From Clostridium sp. SCN 57-10 (lineage in GTDB: Bacteria > Bacillota > Clostridia > Oscillospirales > Butyricicoccaceae), in the NCBI GenBank assembly GCA_001725215.1, contig MEFT01000035.1:1-6547 (forward strand): a DNA stretch of 6,547 nucleotides. The letters run 5' to 3'. How positions within the stretch are numbered: position 1 is the first letter of the stretch; each line of letters begins with the position of its first letter. Made by a program: the position numbers and the translations under genes. Of this stretch, positions 1 to 4,860 are shown in pieces. A model generated the notes under the pieces. The model worked only from the letters and a program-made list of their open reading frames with translations. It did not search any database and had not been told where the DNA came from.

Positions 1-2
1 CG

Positions 3-251
3 CCGGCGAGCACGGCCCTGCTGGGAGCGGCGTTGGCCGAGATCCGAGCCATCGTTTCGACCCGGGCGGCACCGATCACGGTCGACATCGCGCATGGCGG
101 TCTACAGGACCAGATCGACGCCAATCTTCGTGTCGACGCTCACCGCGCCGGTGTGATCGAGGCGGCCCGGCTCGAGGCTCAGCGCGCGGCGACGGCGCAA
201 CTCGGGGCGACGCCACCGCCGCCGCGTCTTTCTCGCGGCGACGAAACCTGA
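3..251 (+). CDS. C-terminal part of an unrecognised protein, cut by left window edge
   Basis: The frame is open from the left edge (first full codon at 3) to a TGA at 249-251, so about 82 residues of a C-terminus are visible. I do not recognise the family. The visible part is rich in Ala, Arg and Asp, has no membrane segment, and ends in a low-complexity tail with a run of prolines (TPPPPRLSRGDET). A helical, charged stretch (around IEAARLEAQRAATAQL) precedes the tail. About three quarters of third codon positions are G or C, which supports coding but also fits a generally GC-rich source. An internal TTG at 33 could be called a start, but the frame is open upstream and no ribosome binding site is obvious, so I treat it as 5'-truncated. 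It converges on the asd tail across a hairpin. It probably belongs to the same foreign, proteobacterial-looking segment. The opposite-strand frame at 76-309 is an alternative. Confidence 0.42.
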   Translation, partial: PASTALLGAALAEIRAIVSTRAAPITVDIAHGGLQDQIDANLRVDAHRAGVIEAARLEAQRAATAQLGATPPPPRLSRGDET

Positions 252-264
252 CGCGGAGGCGAAG

Positions 265-302
265 GCGATCACACCGCTTTCCGAAGAAGGCGGTGTGATC
301 GC
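265..302. terminator. Strong hairpin between converging genes, probable terminator without a U-tract
   Basis: Bases 265-277 (GCGATCACACCGC) are the exact reverse complement of 290-302, a 13-bp perfect stem. The interior adds a G-T pair and three more pairs (278-281 with 286-289), closing on a CGAA tetraloop. It lies between the TGA at 249-251 on the plus strand and the TGA at 313-315 on the minus strand, the usual place for a shared terminator. Neither side has a clear T-run, so it is not a classical intrinsic terminator on either strand. It may act as an RNA 3' end stabiliser or in Rho-dependent ending. The structure is seen directly; the role is inferred from position. Confidence 0.6.
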
Positions 303-312
303 AATGCATGGA

Positions 313-495
313 TCACGCGGCCTTTTCGGCCTTGGGCGAGATCAGCTTGCGGTTGACCAGCACCTCGGCGATCTGCACCGCGTTCAGCGCCGCGCCCTTG
401 CGCAGGTTGTCGGAGACGCACCAGAAGGCGAGGCCGTTCTCGACCGTGTTGTCCTCGCGGATGCGGGAGATGTAGGTCGCGTCCTCGCCGGCCGC
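313..495 (-). pseudogene. asd: C-terminal ~60 codons of an alphaproteobacterial-type aspartate-semialdehyde dehydrogenase, without the rest of the gene
   Basis: This is the 3' end of an asd gene, read in frame from glmE. The motifs EAAGEDATYISRIRED, NTVENGLAFW and DNLRKGAALNAVQIAE are the conserved end of the Asd dimerisation domain and the C-terminal NADP-contact helix. The tail LVNRKLISPKAEKAA is typical of Rhizobiales and related Alphaproteobacteria. The NAD(P)-binding fold, catalytic cysteine, and active-site Gln, Arg and His are all absent, so the fragment has no activity of its own. It keeps the natural stop (TGA, 313-315) followed by a hairpin, so the break lies only on its 5' side. 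The complete asd at 4861-5868 has a different, clostridial-type ending, so this is not a local duplication. The taxonomic placement is from memory of family sequences, not a search. Confidence 0.85.
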
Positions 496-1485
496 CTCGT
501 GCGGGGTCTTGACGATGACCTTGGTCGCCTTGGAGAGAGCCGCCGTGGCGCTGCCCCACGAAATAACGCCGAAGGCCTTCGCCTCGTCGGCGGGGAAGCC
601 GCCCATCCACTGATGGAACACGGTGGTTACGTCTACGTTCGTGTAGCCGTTCTTGATGAGGTACTCATCGGTCAGCTCTTCAAGCGTACGGATAGCGGCG
701 ACGTCCTGTACCAGGTTGCCGCACTGGCCGTAGCCGACGGTGATGTTGCGCACGCCCTGTTCGGCGGCGAGCAGCGCCTCGATGATGGCGACCGAGTGGG
801 ATACGCAGGGGGGCACCAGCGTGCCGGTCAGCGGGCCGTACGGCTCGCGGTTGATCGAAACGCCCGCCTCCTCATAGATGCCGGTCAGACGGTCGACATA
901 CTGCCAGTCACGGATGGTGCGCTCCATCGGAACGTTTTTGGCATAGGGAAGGTTGTAGGAAATACCGCCGCCCTCATAGCTTGTAAAGCCACCGGCGTAG
1001 GTGATTTCGGTCAGCAGGCGGGCATCGGGGGTGCCGTGGCGCACCTGCACGGGGATGTTAAGGCTCTCGACGAGCTTGCGGCAAGAGGCGACGCCGTGGT
1101 TGACGGCCGGGAAGCCGTTGAGCAGCGAGCGGCCTGCCTTCTCCGACTCACGGATGCCGTTTTCGGCCTCTTCGTAGCGGTTCTGGCGGGTGTAGCTGTC
1201 AATCGTCGTGGGCAGCAGGTCGGCTTCGCCCTTGTCCTGCAGATAGGTCAGCAGCTCGATGTGCTCGCGGAGCAGCGCGACGCCTGCGCGGGGCTGAATG
1301 AGAGTCGCTCCGGCCTTCTTGGCGTTAACCAGCTTTTTGGCGAACAGCTTGTGCTCGGGGATGGATTTTTGATAGTCAATTCCGTCCTGCAGGTTTACGT
1401 CCTTGCCGGTCGGCCACTGGGTGAGGATTTCTTCACGAATTTTATAAAACTCGTCATCGGAGATGCGCTTATTTTGAATATCCAT
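313..1485 (-). CDS. glmE: Chimeric frame: glutamate mutase epsilon subunit (GlmE) lacking its C-terminus, joined to an Asd C-terminus
   Basis: Residues 1 to about 330 are the catalytic, TIM-barrel epsilon subunit of adenosylcobalamin-dependent glutamate mutase. With GlmS it interconverts (S)-glutamate and (2S,3S)-3-methylaspartate in the cytoplasm. Numbering matches the Clostridium cochlearium enzyme as I recall it: substrate-binding Arg66, Arg100 and Arg149, then Glu171, Tyr177, Tyr181, and the cofactor-ribose residues Lys326 and Glu330. The family is about 483 residues; here homology stops just after KTPHEA (326-331). The last ~60 residues (EDATYISRIRED, SDNLRKGAALNAVQIAEVL) belong to aspartate-semialdehyde dehydrogenase, so about 150 native residues are missing. 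The start at 1485 has AGGAG at 1496-1500 and overlaps mutL by 17 bases, suggesting coupled translation. The product would probably not be active. I judge the GlmE part certain and the fusion most likely a join artefact. Confidence 0.9.
   Translation of the reverse strand: MDIQNKRISDDEFYKIREEILTQWPTGKDVNLQDGIDYQKSIPEHKLFAKKLVNAKKAGATLIQPRAGVALLREHIELLTYLQDKGEADLLPTTIDSYTRQNRYEEAENGIRESEKAGRSLLNGFPAVNHGVASCRKLVESLNIPVQVRHGTPDARLLTEITYAGGFTSYEGGGISYNLPYAKNVPMERTIRDWQYVDRLTGIYEEAGVSINREPYGPLTGTLVPPCVSHSVAIIEALLAAEQGVRNITVGYGQCGNLVQDVAAIRTLEELTDEYLIKNGYTNVDVTTVFHQWMGGFPADEAKAFGVISWGSATAALSKATKVIVKTPHEAAGEDATYISRIREDNTVENGLAFWCVSDNLRKGAALNAVQIAEVLVNRKLISPKAEKAA
481..507. other. Junction between glmE and foreign asd sequence
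   Basis: Read on the minus strand, codons 326-330 (K-T-P-H-E) match the GlmE family. Codons 332-340 match alphaproteobacterial Asd, where I recall the stretch as TP(Y/H)EAAGEDATYISR. Both families can therefore encode T-P-x-E-A here, and a shared stretch of up to about 15 bases (493-507) would let the sequences join in frame. No insertion sequence, inverted repeat or target duplication is visible at the site. The exact breakpoint cannot be fixed from one sequence. Confidence 0.8.
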
Positions 1486-2857
1486 CTTCTTTCAGCTCCT
1501 TTTTCATAATGCGCAGCGCGGTTTGCGGCTCGTATTCGGCAAGCAGACCCATGGCCGCGAGGATATAGCTGCGATCGACCCATATTTTCGCTTCCTTGGG
1601 GCGAAGCGAAACGGGCCGTGCGGGGTTGTAAAGGGCGTGCGCGGCAATGTCGCCGGTGCGTTTGGTATGGATGAGCGAGCCGCCGGTGACAACGATCTGG
1701 CGCACATCGCGCAGGTCCTTGCCCGTCTGCACATAGGCGAGCCCCATCATCGTGTAGGCTTCTTCCATGGTGCCGGCGTGGCGGATAACCGCCGTTTCGA
1801 TGGCAAGCGAAGCGAGCGCAAAGTCAAGCGCTTCCTGCTCGGCATCCTGCGGAACAACGTCGGTGTGTTCGCTGAGGTAGTTGACGAGCTCAAGCGCGCG
1901 AGCTTCGGAAAGACCGGAAAGCTGCGCCACGCGGGAAATGCCCGCCGCTTCGACGATGCCGTGTATGCTGTACCGCATACCAATGTCGCCCTCGACGGTG
2001 CGCTTGACATACGGCTCGGGAAGACCCTTGTAAACGGTGTTGGTATCGTGGGGCATGCCATCCGCAATCGAATAAATGTCGGTCGTCGCGCCGCCGACGT
2101 CAACGCCGACCAGATCGCCGATGCCTTTTTCGTCTTTGCAGCCCTCTGCGAGCAGCTGCATGGCGTGCATCATGGCGGACGGCGTGGGCATCAGGATGCC
2201 CGAAACGAGCGCCGTGGCCTTGGAAAGACCCTTGGCCTGAATGATGCGGCGCAGGAAAATTTGGCGGATTTGCTTTTGTGCCGGCTCAATGTTGAGCACG
2301 CCGAACTTGGGCATGACATTTTCACAAATCAGCGTTTCGCGCCCTTCGAGATAGCGCGCGCACTGCCGCGCCGCCGTGCGGTTGCCCGCGATGACGACGG
2401 GGAAGTCGCTCTTGCAGCCGGCGAGCATCTGCGCGTTGTGCAGAATGCATTCGCTGTTGCCGCCGTCCGTTCCGCCGACGAGCAGGAAAATGTCGGGTTT
2501 GATGGCGTCGATATCCTCGATATCGTCTTCGGTCAGCTCGAACGAATAGACTTTTGCGATTTTGGCGCCCGCGCCGAGCGAGGCCTGGCGCGCGGCTTCC
2601 GCCGTCAGCTCCGGAACAAGCCCGCTTGTGACCATACGCAGACCACCCGCGGCCGAGGAGCACGCGTAGCGCGCGGTGTAGTCGAGCTTACCGATTTTCT
2701 GCTCAAGCTGGGCGACGGCATGTTCGAGTCCGTCGTTGATATCGGTGTGAATCGTGGTAAAGGCGGAGGCCGTACCCAGCAGCTCCGCGGCATCTGCGTC
2801 GACGGCGGTCACCTTGGTATAGGTACTTCCGAAATCGATCAGTAAAATGGGACGCAT
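1469..2857 (-). CDS. glmL: MutL/GlmL, ASKHA-fold ATPase of the glutamate mutase operon (probable B12-enzyme reactivase)
   Basis: This 462-residue protein is full length for the MutL family found between the two glutamate mutase subunit genes in clostridia; it is unrelated to the DNA repair MutL. Motifs of the actin/Hsp70/hexokinase-like ATPase fold are visible: phosphate-1 loop DFGSTYTK at 8-15, LLVGGTDGGN at 125-134, phosphate-2 loop VDVGGATTD at 252-260, EGDIGMR at 289-295 and adenosine-type TGGS at 391-394. The family is thought to restore or protect the adenosylcobalamin enzyme using ATP, by analogy with diol dehydratase reactivases; this is inference and not settled. The ATG at 2857 lies 15 bases after the glmS stop, with an AGGTGA-like ribosome binding site between. 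Its 3' end overlaps the glmE start by 17 bases. There is no signal peptide, so it should be cytoplasmic. No disruption is seen. Confidence 0.93.
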   Translation of the reverse strand: MRPILLIDFGSTYTKVTAVDADAAELLGTASAFTTIHTDINDGLEHAVAQLEQKIGKLDYTARYACSSAAGGLRMVTSGLVPELTAEAARQASLGAGAKIAKVYSFELTEDDIEDIDAIKPDIFLLVGGTDGGNSECILHNAQMLAGCKSDFPVVIAGNRTAARQCARYLEGRETLICENVMPKFGVLNIEPAQKQIRQIFLRRIIQAKGLSKATALVSGILMPTPSAMMHAMQLLAEGCKDEKGIGDLVGVDVGGATTDIYSIADGMPHDTNTVYKGLPEPYVKRTVEGDIGMRYSIHGIVEAAGISRVAQLSGLSEARALELVNYLSEHTDVVPQDAEQEALDFALASLAIETAVIRHAGTMEEAYTMMGLAYVQTGKDLRDVRQIVVTGGSLIHTKRTGDIAAHALYNPARPVSLRPKEAKIWVDRSYILAAMGLLAEYEPQTALRIMKKELKEDGYSK

Positions 2858-2872
2858 CGTGTCACCTGCCGA

Positions 2873-3289
2873 TCAGGCGTTGATGCCGAGGTCTTTTCGC
2901 AGCATGTCGATGGTGGTTTCGGGCGAAGTTCCCGGCGGGAACGAGCGGTCAAAGCCCATGTCGGCAAAGCGCTTTTCAACTTCGGCAAACTCTTGCTTAC
3001 CGATGACGATGTTGCCGCCGGCATAAAGCAGAATGCCCTTAAGACCTGCTTCATCGCACTTTTCGCGCAGGCCGCGGCAGTCAAGCTCACCCTGTCCGTA
3101 AAGAGAAGAAACGATGATCGCGTCCGCCTTGGATTCGATGGCGGCTGCGATGTATTCTTCCTGCGAGACCATAACGCCCAGATTGACAACCTCAAACCCC
3201 GCGCCGGTAAACGCATGGTAGAGGATCTTGTTGCCAACGGCATGGACGTCGGCGCCGATGACGCCAATGACGAGTACCTTTTTGTCCAT
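2873..3289 (-). CDS. glmS: Glutamate mutase sigma subunit, B12-binding (GlmS/MutS)
   Basis: This is the small cobalamin-binding subunit (138 residues; known clostridial ones are about 137). It has the Rossmann-like fold with the base-off/His-on motif D14-x-H16-x-x-G19, in which His16 replaces dimethylbenzimidazole as the lower cobalt ligand. SSLYGQGE at 61-68 and GGN at 91-93 line the nucleotide-tail pocket, and PPGTSPE at 118-124 is the conserved C-terminal motif. Two GlmS bind two GlmE around adenosylcobalamin. I chose the ATG at 3289 because AGAGGTG at 3294-3300 sits just upstream and because the known proteins begin MxKK. An ATG at 3322 would add 11 poorly conserved residues and has no such site. 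It is first in the glmS-mutL-glmE operon, driven by the promoter at 3352-3380. The symbol glmS here is not glucosamine-6-phosphate synthase. Confidence 0.97.
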   Translation of the reverse strand: MDKKVLVIGVIGADVHAVGNKILYHAFTGAGFEVVNLGVMVSQEEYIAAAIESKADAIIVSSLYGQGELDCRGLREKCDEAGLKGILLYAGGNIVIGKQEFAEVEKRFADMGFDRSFPPGTSPETTIDMLRKDLGINA

Positions 3290-3293
3290 GATG

Positions 3294-3300
3294 CACCTCT
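3294..3300 (-). promoter_or_regulatory. Ribosome binding site of glmS
   Basis: AGAGGTG on the minus strand, with the GAGG core 6 bases from the ATG at 3289. It decides between that start and the in-frame ATG at 3322. Confidence 0.8.
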
Positions 3301-3351
3301 TGTTATGTTGTTGTGTTCGCACACGAGCGATATTAATTGTACTATGCCTAT

Positions 3352-3380
3352 ATGATAAGTTGTTCTATAACAAATGTCAA
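3352..3380 (-). promoter_or_regulatory. Sigma-A-type promoter of the glmS-mutL-glmE operon
   Basis: On the minus strand, TTGACA (3380-3375) is a perfect -35 box, separated by 17 bases from TATCAT (3357-3352), a good -10 box. Transcription should start near 3345, leaving a leader of about 55 bases before the glmS ATG. Confidence 0.85.
3360..3373. promoter_or_regulatory. Inverted repeat TTGTT-CTAT-AACAA inside the glm promoter, candidate operator
   Basis: Perfect 5-bp arms (3360-3364 and 3369-3373) around a 4-bp spacer fill almost exactly the 17-base gap between the -35 and -10 boxes. A repressor bound here would block RNA polymerase. The arms recall the outer bases of the clostridial Rex (redox) operator TTGTTAA-N4-TTAACAA, but the total length is 4 bp shorter, so I do not assign it to Rex. 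Short AT-rich repeats also arise by chance. Confidence 0.4.
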
Positions 3381-3484
3381 GCGGTAGTTTGCGGGTTTTG
3401 AAAAATTCACATTTTAGTATCATAAACCTATACAAAATGCCGAAAAAGGGTTATGGCGCGACGCAAAGTTCGGCTTTCTTCGTG

Positions 3485-3514
3485 TTGACGCTGCACACCG
3501 ATCAAGCATATAAT
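3485..3514 (+). promoter_or_regulatory. Sigma-A-type promoter of the membrane protein gene
   Basis: TTGACG (3485-3490) and a perfect TATAAT (3509-3514) are separated by 18 bases. The start of transcription should be near 3521, giving a leader of about 80 bases before the GTG at 3600. This places the upstream ATG at 3516 before the transcript start, which argues against using it. Confidence 0.85.
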
Positions 3515-3554
3515 AATGCTGCCGAAATGTGCCTCAACCGCCGTTCGGATGCTT

Positions 3555-3578
3555 GCGGCATTTCCCCGGAAATGCCGC
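3555..3578 (+). promoter_or_regulatory. Hairpin in the 5' leader of the membrane protein gene
   Basis: GCGGCATTTCC (3555-3565) is the exact reverse complement of 3568-3578; with a realistic loop this is a 10-bp stem closed by CCCG. It ends 7 bases before the AGGAGG. No U-tract follows, so it is not an intrinsic terminator. It could stabilise the mRNA 5' end, affect ribosome access or bind a protein. Twelve bases at 3552-3563 (CTTGCGGCATTT) recur at 4843-4854 in the terminator of the same transcript. Confidence 0.6.
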
Positions 3579-3585
3579 CGATGCG

Positions 3586-3591
3586 AGGAGG
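3586..3591 (+). promoter_or_regulatory. Ribosome binding site deciding the GTG start at 3600
   Basis: A perfect AGGAGG lies 8 bases before GTG at 3600. This is the best start signal in the frame; the alternative ATG at 3516 has none and lies within the promoter. Confidence 0.85.
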
Positions 3592-3599
3592 AGCTTACG

Positions 3600-4799
3600 G
3601 TGCACACGATAGTCGAACGCATACGCGCGCTTACACCCGATGAGCGGGTTTTACTTGCGCTTGTTGCGGCCGCATTTTGCTCGGTTTATGCCATCGCGGC
3701 GGCGCTGCTCGCGCTGCCGGTTTATCTGATTTTTACCAAAAAATTGATCCCCGTGCTCCGCGCCAGTCGAGGAGCACCGCTTTTGGGCCTTTTTTGCGCC
3801 ATATCGCTCGGCGTAACCATTCGTTACGGTGACACGCGCGCCGTGGCGCTTGGCGTCGGGATGCTGTTTGCCTCCGTGGCGCTTTTGTTTGTGCAATACG
3901 CGATGACGCGCCGCGCTTTTCGCCTGATGCTTACCATCAGCTGCGCGGGAAGTGTGTTTGCCTTTTTCGTGGCGATTGCGCAGAGGCTGTGGCTGACGCA
4001 ATACCTGTTTGAAGGGCGCGCGTGCGCGACGTTTGTCAACGCAAACTTTTACGCCACCGTCATCGAGGTGACGACGCTGTTCGCCGTGTACCGCCTGCTG
4101 CGCCGCGGAAGCGTTGCGCGCACCGTGTTTTACGTCGCGGTGCTGTGCGCCAATCTCGGCGGACTTTATCTGTGCCAGAGCCGCGCCGCTTTTTTGGTGG
4201 TGTTCGGCAGCGTGGCACTGCTGCTCGCACTGACCGATCTTCGCTATCTCGGGCACGCGTGCGCCGTACTTCTGATGATGCTGCTGCTTTATACGGCGCG
4301 AGGCGTATGGATGCCGCGCCTTGACGCGGCGAGCAGCGATCTTTCGGCGGGGCGCGAGCAAATTTGGCGCACGGCGGTGCGTATGATCCGCGATCACCTG
4401 CTGTATGGGCGAGGGTATCTGTCTTATCAGCAGTTTTATCGTGCCTATCATGGCTTTGCAGCGAATCACGCACACAATTTACTGCTTGACCTTCTCGTCA
4501 ACTTCGGCGTTGTGGGTGCGGGACTGCTACTTGCCTATCTGGCCGTCAATCTGGCGGGAATTGTGCGCATCTATGTGCGCGGCGTGGAGCGCAGCAAGTC
4601 GGCGCTTGCGCTGGCGGTGCTCGTCACCGTGCTCGTGCATGGAGTGGTCGACTCCACCGTCTACTGGCCGCAGACGGCGCTTTTAGTCATTACGGTGCTC
4701 ACTTACAGCCGCGCCTATTCCGATATGCCGGCCGTAAGCGAGGGCGTACCGCTGCGCGCGCGAGGCGCGAAGGCTAAACAGACGACCGTGCAGCCGTAA
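3600..4799 (+). CDS. Polytopic membrane protein of the O-antigen ligase/polymerase (Wzy/WaaL-like) family
   Basis: With the GTG start at 3600 the product is 399 residues, usual for the family. A short cytoplasmic N-terminus is followed by about ten to twelve hydrophobic segments, roughly between residues 18 and 235 and again 294 and 370. A long polar loop at about 236-293 carries the Wzy_C-type signatures GREQIW (251-256), YGRGY (269-273) and NHAHN (289-293). Earlier, ATFVNANFYA (143-152) and QSRAA (193-197) match the usual N-x-N and SRA motifs. These enzymes transfer or polymerise undecaprenyl-linked glycans outside the membrane. In a clostridium the target could be a capsule, teichoic-type polymer or glycoprotein; the substrate cannot be told from sequence. 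The C-terminal ~30 residues are polar, Arg/Lys-rich and probably cytoplasmic. It has its own promoter and terminator, and no glycosyltransferase neighbour is in view, which is unusual for the family. Confidence 0.8.
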   Translation: MHTIVERIRALTPDERVLLALVAAAFCSVYAIAAALLALPVYLIFTKKLIPVLRASRGAPLLGLFCAISLGVTIRYGDTRAVALGVGMLFASVALLFVQYAMTRRAFRLMLTISCAGSVFAFFVAIAQRLWLTQYLFEGRACATFVNANFYATVIEVTTLFAVYRLLRRGSVARTVFYVAVLCANLGGLYLCQSRAAFLVVFGSVALLLALTDLRYLGHACAVLLMMLLLYTARGVWMPRLDAASSDLSAGREQIWRTAVRMIRDHLLYGRGYLSYQQFYRAYHGFAANHAHNLLLDLLVNFGVVGAGLLLAYLAVNLAGIVRIYVRGVERSKSALALAVLVTVLVHGVVDSTVYWPQTALLVITVLTYSRAYSDMPAVSEGVPLRARGAKAKQTTVQP

Positions 4800-4819
4800 G
4801 CAATCCGATCAGATAACGC

Positions 4820-4857
4820 AAATGCCGCAAGAGTTTAAGTCTCTTGCGGCATTTTTT
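4820..4857 (+). terminator. Intrinsic terminator after the membrane protein gene
   Basis: A perfect 14-bp stem (4820-4833 with 4841-4854, core ATGCCGCAAGAG) with a 7-base loop is followed by a T-run through 4857. It begins 20 bases after the TAA at 4797-4799. The same stem follows the asd stop on the minus strand, where only about three T's come after it, so it may also end the lysC-asd transcript less efficiently. If so, dapA/dapB-type genes do not follow asd in this operon. Confidence 0.9.
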
Positions 4858-4860
4858 ATT

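Larger units (their letters stand above)
3290..3599. other. Divergent intergenic region between the glm operon and the membrane protein gene
   Basis: About 310 bases without a convincing gene. It is clearly more AT-rich than its neighbours between 3300 and 3440. It holds a leftward promoter (3352-3380) with an inverted repeat inside it, a rightward promoter (3485-3514), and a leader hairpin (3555-3578). A weak 6-bp stem, GCCGAA at 3439-3444 with TTCGGC at 3469-3474 followed by TTTCTT, lies between the two promoters and could be a poor terminator. I see no cobalamin riboswitch, and the predicted glm leader (about 55 bases) is too short for one. Confidence 0.7.

Noticed and set aside
313..1485. 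A new bifunctional GlmE-Asd fusion enzyme
   Set aside because: The Asd part lacks its nucleotide fold, catalytic Cys, Gln, Arg and His, and the GlmE part lacks its C-terminal third, so neither activity is complete. A join artefact explains it better.
295..1509. Long plus-strand open frame of 404 codons
   Set aside because: It lies almost exactly antisense to the glmE/asd frame, matches no family I know, has no ribosome binding site, and even runs unbroken across the chimera junction. Codon bias on the minus strand keeps it free of stops.
1523..2845. Long plus-strand open frame of 440 codons
   Set aside because: It mirrors mutL, which has clear ATPase motifs. The plus-strand product is Arg/Gly/Val-rich without recognisable domains.
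1469..3289. DNA mismatch repair MutS/MutL
   Set aside because: The historic names mutS and mutL here belong to glutamate mutase. The small protein has the B12 motif DxHxxG and the larger one an ASKHA ATPase fold without repair-protein motifs.
3290..3350. Cobalamin riboswitch in the glm leader
   Set aside because: The leader from the predicted start is only about 55 bases, AT-rich, with no B12-box-like sequence or large structure.
3439..3480. Small RNA or terminator between the divergent promoters
   Set aside because: Only a 6-bp stem with a long loop and a broken T-run; no promoter clearly feeds it.
3516..3599. Longer N-terminus of the membrane protein starting at ATG 3516
   Set aside because: The ATG directly abuts the TATAAT box, upstream of the expected transcript start, and lacks a ribosome binding site. 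GTG at 3600 has a perfect AGGAGG at good spacing.
3651..4475. Minus-strand open frame of 274 codons
   Set aside because: Antisense to the membrane protein gene, giving a Lys/Arg/His/Gln-rich product with no domain, as expected for the complement of hydrophobic codons.
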